NCBI GenBank assembly: GCA_021827525.1 | Contig: JAKAVJ010000030.1 | Span: 1 to 43,408 of the forward strand | Direction: 5' to 3' | From: Microcaldota archaeon | Lineage (GTDB): Archaea > Micrarchaeota > Micrarchaeia > Micrarchaeales > Micrarchaeaceae | Length of the DNA stretch: 43,408 nt | Part shown: one piece after another, positions 1 through 6,895 of the stretch | Numbering within the stretch: the stretch's first letter is position 1 | How the letters are laid out: every line of letters begins with the position of its first letter | Position numbers and translations under genes: made by a program | Notes under the pieces: model-generated | Seen by the model: only the letters and a program-made list of their open reading frames with translations | Told to the model about the DNA's origin: nothing | The model's database searches: none

Positions 1-25
1 GTGCTGTGCCGCTTTCCGTAGCAAT

Positions 26-35
26 ACTTATATAT
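26..35 (+). promoter_or_regulatory. TATA box of the L30e-S12-S7-EF-2 operon
   Basis: An ACTTATATAT stretch sits about 75 nt before the L30e start. With the usual archaeal spacing of 25-30 nt, transcription would begin near 55-62, giving a leader of about 45 nt that ends in a GATGG element before the ATG. Bases 1-25 show no gene. Confidence 0.5.
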
Positions 36-105
36 CTTTCTTTATAGAAATTATAGAGTGCATTTCTAGACCGCTTTTTCGGTTCTGATATTCCTGATGG
101 TTTTT

Positions 106-411
106 ATGGCTGACATAACCAACGACATACGTCTAGCTGTCGAAAGCGGCAACACCGCGCTAGGCATTCGCAGCGTAGCGAAGACCATACGCAGCAGCAA
201 GTCAAAGCTTGTGGTCATGGCCTCCGTCAACAACAAGGACAATAAGCTCGATATAGAGCATATAGCCTCGCTTGCTGGCGTAAAGGTTGTAAAGTTCGAG
301 GGCAACGCCGTAGAGCTAGGTGCAGTGTGCGGAAAGCCATTCCCGGTCGCTTTCCTTTCAGTCATTGAGCCGGGCAACTCAAAAATACTTGAATCTATTA
401 ATAAAGAGTGA
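106..411 (+). CDS. rpl30e: 50S ribosomal protein L30e
   Basis: About 101 residues, the normal size for the L7Ae/L30e/S12e RNA-binding family. The fold is a small alpha-beta-alpha sandwich that binds kink-turn RNA. The N-terminal run MADITNDIRLAVESGNTALG and the later GVKVVKFEGNAVELGAVCGKPF stretch (quoted in part) match archaeal L30e. An in-frame ATG exists at 97, but the one at 106 is preferred because it has GATGG five bases upstream and gives the expected N-terminus. It is followed after only 6 nt by S12, so the two are almost certainly co-transcribed. In many archaea nusA lies between L30e and S12; here it does not. Confidence 0.93.
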   Translation: MADITNDIRLAVESGNTALGIRSVAKTIRSSKSKLVVMASVNNKDNKLDIEHIASLAGVKVVKFEGNAVELGAVCGKPFPVAFLSVIEPGNSKILESINKE

Positions 412-417
412 TATTTT

Positions 418-846
418 ATGCCAAATGGAGAATTCGCCGCGAGAAAGCTGCTCAGGCAGAGGAAGAAGCAGAGGCTTCTGAAGAAGTGGGAGAAGAGGAA
501 GATGTTCAAGCTCAAGGACAAGTACGACCCTATGGGCACTGTTCCGAGGGCAACCGGCCTTGTGCTCCAGAAGTTCATAGTAGAGCAGAAGCAGCCGCAC
601 TCTGGTCACATAAAGTGCGTGCGCGTGCAGCTCATAAAGAACAACAAGGTAGTGGGCGCGTTCGTTCCCGGGGACGGATCGATAAACTTCATAGATGAGC
701 ACGATGAGGTCACTATAGAAGGCTTGGGCGGATCGCAGAGGGGGCAGATGGGATGCATACCCGGCATGAAGTACAAGGTATCTGAGATAAACGGCGCGGA
801 CCTTGACCTGGTCAGAAGGGGAGTGGTTGACAAGCCCAAGAGATGA
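418..846 (+). CDS. rps12: 30S ribosomal protein S12
   Basis: 142 residues, matching archaeal/eukaryotic S12 (S23). It is a decoding-centre protein of the small subunit. A basic N-terminal tail is followed by an OB-fold with the conserved stretch PHSGHIKCVRVQLIKNNKVV and the GSQRGQMGCIPGMKYKV region near residues 103-120. The start has GTGAT five bases upstream. It is embedded in the L30e-S12-S7-EF-2 cluster, with 6 nt before it and a stop that overlaps the ribosome binding site of S7. Confidence 0.97.
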   Translation: MPNGEFAARKLLRQRKKQRLLKKWEKRKMFKLKDKYDPMGTVPRATGLVLQKFIVEQKQPHSGHIKCVRVQLIKNNKVVGAFVPGDGSINFIDEHDEVTIEGLGGSQRGQMGCIPGMKYKVSEINGADLDLVRRGVVDKPKR

Positions 847-852
847 TTGATT

Positions 853-1632
853 ATGGCAGCTGAAACGAACGAAACGCAGGACGTCACAAAAGACAAAGCA
901 GATGCAGCTGCCGATAAAGCGGCGGCAGTGCAAGAGCCGGTGAAGAAACCGCGCAGGCGCACAGCCAAAGCCGCAGCAAAACCTGCCAAGGCTTCTACGC
1001 TAAAGGGCAATATACCGATGATAGACAGCCACGAGAGGCTGCTGTTCGGCAAATACAGCTATGACGTTAAGATAGAGGACATGAGCCTGCAGAACTACAT
1101 AAACCTGAAGCCGTTGGAGTACCCTACGAGCTTCAGGAGGGACAGCCAGAAGATGTTCTCCAAAACCAATATAAACATCGTAGAGAGGCTGGAAAACTCC
1201 CTGATGAGGGGAGGGACAGGAGGCAAGGTCGGAGGCAAGACCATAAGGACAGAGGGAAGGCTGCAGGGCAAGAAGATAAAGGTAATGCACATACTTGAGG
1301 ACGCGTTCGCGCAGGTGAACAAGCGCACAGGGCAGAACCCTCTGCAGGTGCTTGTGGAGGCGCTGGAAAACAGCGCTCCGATAGACGACACTACAAGGGT
1401 TCGTTATGGAGGCATAGTGTCGAATGTTGCGGTTGACGTGAGCGCAAGCCGCAGGCTCGACATATCGCTCAGGAACATAGCCATGGCTTCGATACTCGAC
1501 GCATTCAAGAAGAAGAGGACAATAGTTGATGCCCTCGCTAACGAGCTGGTTCTCGCTTCTAAGAACGACCCGAACAGCTATTCTATAAAGCGCAAGAACG
1601 AAATAGAGCGCATGGCAAGGAGCGCGAAGTAA
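853..1632 (+). CDS. rps7: 30S ribosomal protein S7
   Basis: 259 residues from the ATG at 853. The body from about residue 55 is a normal archaeal S7: LFGKYSYDVKIEDMSLQNYI, then helices with NALxxGGxGGK-like and VRYGGIV segments, ending in a basic helix. S7 nucleates the head of the 30S subunit. The first 50 or so residues are an Ala/Lys/Arg-rich low-complexity extension (repeated DKA, AAK, PKK units) that makes the protein longer than the usual 190-215 residues and probably acts as a disordered RNA-binding tail. A TTG at 847 is in frame, but ATG 853, preceded by GATGATT that overlaps the S12 stop, is the better start. Confidence 0.96.
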   Translation: MAAETNETQDVTKDKADAAADKAAAVQEPVKKPRRRTAKAAAKPAKASTLKGNIPMIDSHERLLFGKYSYDVKIEDMSLQNYINLKPLEYPTSFRRDSQKMFSKTNINIVERLENSLMRGGTGGKVGGKTIRTEGRLQGKKIKVMHILEDAFAQVNKRTGQNPLQVLVEALENSAPIDDTTRVRYGGIVSNVAVDVSASRRLDISLRNIAMASILDAFKKKRTIVDALANELVLASKNDPNSYSIKRKNEIERMARSAK

Positions 1633-1656
1633 GGCTGAAATCAAAGGCGTGTTATA

Positions 1657-3849
1657 ATGGTAAGGAAAGAGTACGTTGTAGAGGAAATTACGAAGATAAT
1701 GAATAATATATCTATGATAAGGAACATAGCTATAATTGCTCATGTGCACCACGGCAAGACCACTCTGACGGATTCGCTTCTTGCCAAGGCAGGCCTCATA
1801 CCGAGGTCATCGGCTGGCGATCTCCTGTACACAAACTATGAGGAGGTCGAGAAGGAGAGGAGGATGACGGTAAAATCCGCCTACATATCGTTGGGCTTCA
1901 ACTTTGAGGATAAGGATTACATAATAAACTTGATCGACACGCCTGGGCACGTCGACTTCGGAGGCGACGTAACAAGGGCCATGAGGGCAGTGGACGGGGT
2001 AGTGCTGGTGGTGGACCCAGTAGAAGGGGTAATGCCACAGACCGAGACGGTGCTGAGGCAGGCGATGAAGGAGAAGGCGAGGCCCGTTCTATTCGTCAAC
2101 AAGGTTGACAGGCTGCTCAACGAGCTCAGGCTCACGCCGGAGCAGACGCAGGAGCGGCTCCTAGAGCTCATAAACAGCATAAACAGGCTCATAGAGAACT
2201 ATGCACCAGTCGAATACGCAGAGAAGTGGAAGGTCAGCGTCGAGAACGGGAGCGTATGCTTCGGCTCTGCTATGAAGAGGTGGGCGGTATCTGTAGACGT
2301 GATGAAGCAGAAGAAGGTTTCGTTCAAGGACGTCTTCGAGTATACTGCGGCGGGCAACCAGGAGAAGCTCGAACAGATAGCACCCATAGAGGACGCCATT
2401 CTTCCGATGATAATAAAGCACCTGCCCAGCCCAGAGGAGGCGCAGAAGTACAGGCTGGCACAGATATGGCACGGCAACCTCGAGAGCGAGGACGGCAAGG
2501 CGATGCTGGCGACTGATGCGAAGGCGCGCGTCAACGCCGTGATAATAAAGATAATGTACGACCCGCACAGTGGCGAAGTCGCAATATGCAGGATCTTTTC
2601 GGGTACCGTTAGGAAAGGCATAGAGCTCAAGATGTCAGGCAAAATCGAGAAGCAGCGCGTGCAGCAGGTGGCGCTTTACATGGGGCCGGACAAGGTCATA
2701 GTAGATGACGTTCCAGCAGGAAACATAGCTGCATTGGTAGGGCTTAGCGACCCGACTGTTGGGGATACGCTAAGCGAGGGTGACCTCGAGCCGTTCGAGC
2801 AGATTGTGCACTACTCAAAGCCTGTAGTGACCAAGGCGATAGAGCCCAAGGATCCTAAGGACACGACAAAACTCATAGAGGCGCTCAGGATAATGCAGAA
2901 GGAAGATCCAACGATGGTTGTAGAGATAAACCAGGAAACAGGAGAGCACCTGATGAGCGGCATGGGAGAGCTGCACCTGGAGATAAAGGAGACAAGGCTC
3001 AAGGACGACTTCAAGATACCGATAATAACTAGCGAGCCCATAGTGGTCTATACTGAGACAATAGAGAATGGCGCAGGGCCAGTGATAGGGAAATCGCCGA
3101 ACAAGCATTCAAAGTTCTACATAACAGTAGGACCTGTGCCGCAGGCGGTGCAGGATGCACTCGAAGATGAAGGGATAAAGAACGGCAAGCCGAAGGGGCA
3201 GGCCGTGATAGACCTCATGATAAAGGCTGGACTGGACAGGCAGACTGCCAAGAACGTTGTGCAGATAAACAACCACAACCTTTTCGTCGACGCCACGCAC
3301 GGCGTGCAGTACCTCAACGAAGTGATGGAGCTCGCGATAGAGGCATTCAACAACGCCGCCAGGGACGGCCCGCTGGCAAGGGAGAAGGTCTCTGGAGTGA
3401 TGGTCAGCATCGTCGATGCAACTATACACGAGGACCCGGTGCACAGAGGGCCTGCGCAGATAATACCAGCAGTCAGGAACGCCATATACGCGGCAATGCT
3501 GACTGCAGGAGTTGTGCTCCTAGAGCCGAAGCAGAAATTCATGATAAACATACCGCAAGACACTCTCTCTGACGTGGTTTCGTTCCTGCAGGGCAAGCGC
3601 GGCCAGATACTGGACATAGAGCAGGACAGGGAGCTCGTCACTGTGCATGCGAAGATGCCTTTCGCAGAAGTGATAAAAGGGTTCTCGAACGACTTGAGAA
3701 GCCTGACGCAAGGAAGGGCCATATGGTACGAGGAGTTCGCAGGATACGAGAAGCTGCCGAAGGACCTCCAGCCGAAGGTCGTGAGGGACATAAGGACGAG
3801 GAAGGGGCTGCCGGTCGAGCCGCCCACTCCAGAGCAGTTCCTCGACTGA
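1657..3849 (+). CDS. fusA: Translation elongation factor 2 (EF-2)
   Basis: 730 residues, full archaeal EF-2 length. It is the GTPase that translocates tRNA and mRNA on the ribosome. Visible parts are the GTPase domain (residues about 20-240: P-loop at 28-36, DTPGHVDFGG as G3, NKVDRL as G4), domain II, and domains III-V including SGMGELHLE. The diphthamide loop IHEDPVHRGPAQ has its modifiable His at about 596; DphB is encoded at 29658-30419. Two oddities: the P-loop reads AHVHHGKTT where the family has AH(I/V)DHGKTT (Asp to His at residue 31), and switch I reads ERRMTV rather than the common RGITI, keeping the threonine. Last gene of the S12-S7 operon. Confidence 0.97.
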   Translation: MVRKEYVVEEITKIMNNISMIRNIAIIAHVHHGKTTLTDSLLAKAGLIPRSSAGDLLYTNYEEVEKERRMTVKSAYISLGFNFEDKDYIINLIDTPGHVDFGGDVTRAMRAVDGVVLVVDPVEGVMPQTETVLRQAMKEKARPVLFVNKVDRLLNELRLTPEQTQERLLELINSINRLIENYAPVEYAEKWKVSVENGSVCFGSAMKRWAVSVDVMKQKKVSFKDVFEYTAAGNQEKLEQIAPIEDAILPMIIKHLPSPEEAQKYRLAQIWHGNLESEDGKAMLATDAKARVNAVIIKIMYDPHSGEVAICRIFSGTVRKGIELKMSGKIEKQRVQQVALYMGPDKVIVDDVPAGNIAALVGLSDPTVGDTLSEGDLEPFEQIVHYSKPVVTKAIEPKDPKDTTKLIEALRIMQKEDPTMVVEINQETGEHLMSGMGELHLEIKETRLKDDFKIPIITSEPIVVYTETIENGAGPVIGKSPNKHSKFYITVGPVPQAVQDALEDEGIKNGKPKGQAVIDLMIKAGLDRQTAKNVVQINNHNLFVDATHGVQYLNEVMELAIEAFNNAARDGPLAREKVSGVMVSIVDATIHEDPVHRGPAQIIPAVRNAIYAAMLTAGVVLLEPKQKFMINIPQDTLSDVVSFLQGKRGQILDIEQDRELVTVHAKMPFAEVIKGFSNDLRSLTQGRAIWYEEFAGYEKLPKDLQPKVVRDIRTRKGLPVEPPTPEQFLD

Positions 3850-3880
3850 GCTTGCTTCCGTTAATCGGGATTGCATTAGC

Positions 3881-3890
3881 TTTATATATG
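3881..3890 (+). promoter_or_regulatory. TATA box for the L7Ae-S28e-L24e cluster
   Basis: TTTATATATG lies about 80 nt upstream of the L7Ae ATG, in the gap after EF-2. The expected start of transcription is near 3910-3917, giving a leader of about 50 nt with GGTGA just before the ATG. Confidence 0.55.
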
Positions 3891-3962
3891 TTTTTGATAG
3901 AACTATAATTACGGCTCGTTATTTGTATTTACTGGATGACGTAAAAACCGACGGTGAACATC

Positions 3963-4334
3963 ATGGCAAAATCATACGTGAAATTCGAAGTGGTAGAGGA
4001 AGCGGCTTCAAAGACCTACGAGGCATTGCAGCTAGCCAAGCAGTCAGGGACGGTAAAGAAGGGCGTTAACGAGGTAACGAAGAGCGTCGAGCGCGGACTC
4101 GCCACATTCGTTGTAATGGCTGAGGACATAGAGCCGGAGGAAGTGGTCATGCACCTTCCGGGCCTGTGCGAGCAAAAAGGCATAGCGTACAGCTATGTCC
4201 CAAAGAAGGCAGACCTTGGCAAGAGCATAGGGCTCAATACTCCATGCGCAGCGGTTGCCGTGGAAGGCAGGGGCAATGCCGACAGCGCGATAAAGGAGAT
4301 TATATCCCTAGTTACAGGGAAGCAGCAAAAGTAA
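3963..4334 (+). CDS. rpl7ae: 50S ribosomal protein L7Ae (kink-turn binder)
   Basis: 123 residues. Archaeal L7Ae binds kink-turns in 23S rRNA, box C/D and H/ACA guide RNAs and RNase P RNA. The signature is clear: KKGVNEVTKSVERG, then VVMAEDIEPEEVVMHLPGLC, then SIGLNTPCAAVAVEG (quoted in separate pieces). GTG at 3954 is in frame but is itself part of the GGTGA ribosome binding site, so ATG 3963 is the start. It is followed closely by S28e and L24e, and then by Nop5, which is its partner in box C/D complexes. Confidence 0.96.
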   Translation: MAKSYVKFEVVEEAASKTYEALQLAKQSGTVKKGVNEVTKSVERGLATFVVMAEDIEPEEVVMHLPGLCEQKGIAYSYVPKKADLGKSIGLNTPCAAVAVEGRGNADSAIKEIISLVTGKQQK

Positions 4335-4347
4335 ACGATGATGCAAT

Positions 4348-4593
4348 ATGGCAGACCAGCAACAACCCCAACCATCGATGAGCTTCTCAGGCTACCTGGC
4401 TGAGATAGTGGACGTCGAGAGAAGGAGGAAGACAGGCATTTACGGCGAGATATACTCGGTGAGCTGCAAGATACTTGAAGGAAGGGACAAGGACAGGATA
4501 ATAAGGAGGAACATGCTCGGCCCTGTAAAGATAGGGGACAAGGTAAGGCTGCCTGATACGAACAGGGAGGCTAGGGAGATACGCGTGAAGTGA
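4348..4593 (+). CDS. rps28e: 30S ribosomal protein S28e
   Basis: 81 residues; an OB-fold protein of the small-subunit platform. The body from GYLAEIVDVERRRKTGIYGE through NMLGPVKIGDKVRLPDT, to the ending REAREI, is typical of S28e. A Gln/Pro-rich dozen residues precede it. GATGAT upstream serves as the ribosome binding site. It starts 13 nt after L7Ae and 10 nt before L24e. Confidence 0.95.
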   Translation: MADQQQPQPSMSFSGYLAEIVDVERRRKTGIYGEIYSVSCKILEGRDKDRIIRRNMLGPVKIGDKVRLPDTNREAREIRVK

Positions 4594-4603
4594 CGGTGCT
4601 GAT

Positions 4604-4792
4604 ATGAAGTGTGCATACTGCTCTGCTGAGATAAAGAAAGGCACTGGCACCATGTTCGTCTACAATACTGGCCTGATAAAGTACTATTGCTCAAGCAGGT
4701 GCTTCAAGAACGACGTGCAGATGAAGAGGAAGTTCAACAGGAAGGAGGCAAGGGAAAAGAGGCACGAGGCCCAGAAGCAGAAGGCGCAGTGA
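4604..4792 (+). CDS. rpl24e: 50S ribosomal protein L24e
   Basis: 62 residues, the usual size for archaeal L24e. It is a zinc-ribbon ribosomal protein with CxxC at residues 3-6 and a second pair in SSRCFKND near residues 30-34; the archaeal protein often has Cys at four positions and here three or four can be assigned. The C-terminal tail is highly charged (KREARE and KQK-type repeats). GGTGCTGAT precedes the ATG. Confidence 0.94.
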   Translation: MKCAYCSAEIKKGTGTMFVYNTGLIKYYCSSRCFKNDVQMKRKFNRKEAREKRHEAQKQKAQ

Positions 4793-4844
4793 ATCACTCA
4801 TACATATGCCTGATGCGCGTATGCATGCGCACCGTTCTACCTAA

Positions 4845-4855
4845 CATATTTATAG
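4845..4855 (+). promoter_or_regulatory. TATA box for nop5; bears on its start codon
   Basis: CATATTTATAG lies only 5-15 nt before the first in-frame ATG (4861). Transcription would be expected to start near 4875-4882, downstream of that ATG. This argues that the Nop5 start is further in, for instance the TTG at 4900, which has GGTG eight bases upstream. Confidence 0.5.
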
Positions 4856-4860
4856 GTTAG

Positions 4861-5913
4861 ATGGCAATAGGTTTTGTTGCATTTCGATGCGGTGTTATAT
4901 TGGAAGGATCTGAAGCTGGCGCGAGCAATGATGAAGACAGGGGCAAGGACCTGCACAGCATGCTGCTGGACCAGGTTAAGGGGCAGATAAAGGAGAAGTA
5001 CTCCAATGAGGAATTCGCGCTGATGCAGGCGATAAACGCCTATCTTGACATGTCAAAGGGCTACAACCTCGTGTTCGAGAGGCTGAGCGAATGGTTCGGC
5101 CTGTATGTGCCTGAGATAAAGATAACTAATCCTTCGAGCCTGGTAGAGCTGGTGAAGATGCTTGCTGATCGCGACATGAGCGAGGACAGGCTGAGCAAGG
5201 CATTGGGAGACGAGGAGAGCGCCAGGGAGGCGTTCGAAAAGGTGAAGAACAGCTCCGGAAGAGAGCCGAGCAGCGAGGAGGCTAAGGCGATATCGTCGTT
5301 CTCCGAGTACCTTAGGCTTACGCAGGACACGCTGGACAGGCTGTCTGAATACATAAAGGCAACTGCTACATCGCTCATGCCTAATTCCGTATACTTGACA
5401 GACGACAAGATAATGGCGGAGATGCTGAGCAGGGCCGGCTCCATGGAAAAGATGGCGACAATGCCTGCAAGCACAATACAGCTTCTAGGCGCCGAGAAGG
5501 CACTGTTCAAGCACATAAAGTTCGGCAGCAAGCCGCCTAAATACGGGATACTGTTCAAGCTTCCTGCGGTGTCGGCAGCGCCGAGGGACACGAGAGGCAG
5601 GATTGCGAGGATATATGCGACCAAGCTTGCCATAGCCCTGAAGGCTGATTTCTATTCGAAGCGCTTCATAGCCGATAAGCTCAAGGAAGACTTGGAAAAG
5701 GCCGTAGAAAAGGTAAAGAACAGCCCTCCAAGGGAGAAGAAGCCGGAAAGGCAGCAGTCCACAGGAAGGAACACTGGAAACAGGGGTGCAGGATGGGGAG
5801 GCAGGAAAAAGGAGCACCAAGGCAACAGGAACGCGCAGTGGGGAGGCAGCAGAGGCGATAGGAGGAACAGAGGAAGGCACGAAAACACAGGAAAGCACCC
5901 AAATAGGGTTTAG
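4861..5913 (+). CDS. Nop5-like box C/D RNP protein, lacking the N-terminal domain
   Basis: Up to 350 residues of the Nop5/Nop56/Nop58/Prp31 family, which scaffolds box C/D RNPs for rRNA 2'-O-methylation. The coiled-coil starts near residue 35 (FERLSEWFGLYVPE corresponds to the family's RLREWYxxHFPEL) and the Nop domain is clear (ASTIQLLGAEKALFKHIKFG, then PPKYGILF, around residues 200-225). The roughly 120-residue N-terminal domain that docks fibrillarin in other archaea is absent; only about 35 unrelated residues precede the coil. The last 65 residues are a Gly/Arg/Asn-rich tail (NRGAGWGG, GGSRGDRRNRG). The true start may be TTG 4900 or ATG 4960, because the TATA box abuts ATG 4861. No fibrillarin gene is seen in the window. 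Confidence 0.88.
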   Translation: MAIGFVAFRCGVILEGSEAGASNDEDRGKDLHSMLLDQVKGQIKEKYSNEEFALMQAINAYLDMSKGYNLVFERLSEWFGLYVPEIKITNPSSLVELVKMLADRDMSEDRLSKALGDEESAREAFEKVKNSSGREPSSEEAKAISSFSEYLRLTQDTLDRLSEYIKATATSLMPNSVYLTDDKIMAEMLSRAGSMEKMATMPASTIQLLGAEKALFKHIKFGSKPPKYGILFKLPAVSAAPRDTRGRIARIYATKLAIALKADFYSKRFIADKLKEDLEKAVEKVKNSPPREKKPERQQSTGRNTGNRGAGWGGRKKEHQGNRNAQWGGSRGDRRNRGRHENTGKHPNRV

Positions 5914-6041
5914 AGCCATTATGCACTTGAAAGCGAGGTTTAGGATTGCAGCATCTATCGAAAAAATAGGTGTGCGCCATGTCATTTATGTTTTTGTAGC
6001 AAGCAGCTGCACTATTATTGGACGGCCCTATAAACAATTAA

Positions 6042-6053
6042 GAATATATATTT
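6042..6053 (+). promoter_or_regulatory. TATA box before the orphan gene at 6.1 kb
   Basis: GAATATATATTT; transcription expected near 6070-6076, about 20 nt before a GGGTGAT ribosome binding site at 6085-6091. The rest of the 5914-6041 gap shows no gene that I can support. Confidence 0.5.
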
Positions 6054-6094
6054 GAAAATAGATAATTATTCTTACATTTAAATAGGGTGATATT

Positions 6095-6670
6095 ATCACT
6101 AGAGCAAATAAACAGACCTACCTCGTAGAATCAGATGCTGTTAAAGATATAATAAAGGCTGTTAAAGATATAAAGAAGATTGAAGGGGCGTTATCCAAGA
6201 TAAAGAAGATTGAAGGGGCGTTATCCAAGAGTGGCTTTAGCGACAATCTGAATGCAGATATCGCATACATGATTGGGGAAAACCTCTCAAATGGCTTTAT
6301 TGAGGATGCTGCAGAATTGCAGAAACTGCAGACTAAGTACTATAAAGTACACCCGCTTTCGAAAGAGGCTGAAGAGACGAAAAGGTGCGCAAGAGAGGGC
6401 ATAGCGAAATTAATACGCCGCGGGGACAGTATAAATATGATAGTGTGCGCAGCACAGGACCATGACATCCCGTTAGAAGATTTGCTCCCAGAAGCGAAAG
6501 AGGCTTTTGAAGAGGCCGCAACAGGGGAAGATTACGAGAGGGCAGGAGCCATAGCAAAGAGGTTTGGATTTGATAAAAAGGATGTGACGGAGCTAGTGCA
6601 TAGTGCGTTTTTGAAGCGCCATAAGAGGAATACCTCCAATTTAAAAACATTAGACGACTTCAAGGAATAA
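6095..6670 (+). CDS. Unknown helical protein, probable non-AUG start
   Basis: I do not recognise this protein. The first ATG is at 6269, but the frame is open and protein-like back to a TAG at 6083. The only ribosome binding site, GGGTGAT at 6085-6091, is followed at normal spacing by ATT (6092) and ATC (6095) and by no ATG, GTG or TTG. A start at 6095 gives 191 residues. The product is Lys/Glu-rich and helical. Residues 26-45 contain a perfect ten-residue duplication (IKKIEGALSK twice), then SGFSDNLNADIAYMIGENL. The C-terminal half has RRGDSINMIVCAAQDHDIPL and FGFDKKDVTELVHSAFLKRH segments that could be small helical repeats. The minimal alternative is a 133-residue protein from 6269. Confidence 0.6.
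   Translation: MTRANKQTYLVESDAVKDIIKAVKDIKKIEGALSKIKKIEGALSKSGFSDNLNADIAYMIGENLSNGFIEDAAELQKLQTKYYKVHPLSKEAEETKRCAREGIAKLIRRGDSINMIVCAAQDHDIPLEDLLPEAKEAFEEAATGEDYERAGAIAKRFGFDKKDVTELVHSAFLKRHKRNTSNLKTLDDFKE
6170..6229 (+). repeat. Perfect 30-bp tandem duplication inside a coding region
   Basis: Bases 6170-6199 are repeated exactly at 6200-6229, adding ten codons in frame. Just upstream, GCTGTTAAAGATATA also occurs twice (6137-6151 and 6158-6172), a second imperfect 21-bp duplication. The perfect identity suggests a recent slippage event. Confidence 0.95.
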
Positions 6671-6706
6671 CTATTCTGATCTTTCAGGTACTGCTAAGTA
6701 GGTTTT

Positions 6707-6850
6707 TTATAGTTTCAAGTCGCTTTCGGAGTAAGTTGGTGCTATCATCATGACGCCGTCCGGAGAGAATATGTCTACTCCCAAAGCACATTGCAGTGCT
6801 GGTTTGGCGGTGCATTTTTTGAAGAAATGTAAAATTCTGCGCCGAAACAC
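6707..6850 (-). CDS. Possible small ORF or gene remnant
   Basis: A minus-strand frame of 47 residues opens with GTG at 6850 and ends at a TAA at 6707-6709. The second half (LQCALGVDIFSPDGVMM, then APTYSESDLKL) reads like real protein. There is no convincing ribosome binding site and I recognise no family. It may be the tail of a decayed gene. The remainder of the 6671-6895 gap contains only the promoter of the next gene. Confidence 0.25.
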   Translation of the reverse strand: MFRRRILHFFKKCTAKPALQCALGVDIFSPDGVMMIAPTYSESDLKL

Positions 6851-6858
6851 TTTAAATA
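6849..6858 (+). promoter_or_regulatory. TATA box for the radical SAM operon
   Basis: ACTTTAAATA is about 40 nt upstream of the ATG at 6896. The expected transcription start is near 6878, leaving a short leader with GGTGA four bases before the ATG. Confidence 0.5.
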
Positions 6859-6895
6859 CTTTCTAAATCACTTTTCAACAAGGTATGGTGAATTT

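Noticed and set aside
2226-2516. Overlapping plus-strand ORFs within EF-2 and other ribosomal genes
   Set aside because: They are alternate-frame shadows of strongly conserved genes without ribosome binding sites or protein-like composition.
6170-6229. CRISPR-like repeat
   Set aside because: Only two abutting copies with no spacers, in frame within a gene; a tandem duplication.
6684-6752. Box C/D sRNA on the minus strand (ATGATGA at about 6747-6753, CTGA at about 6684)
   Set aside because: No internal C'/D' boxes and no terminal stem; the spacing is longer than typical archaeal C/D RNAs, and part of the C box falls in a plausible ORF.
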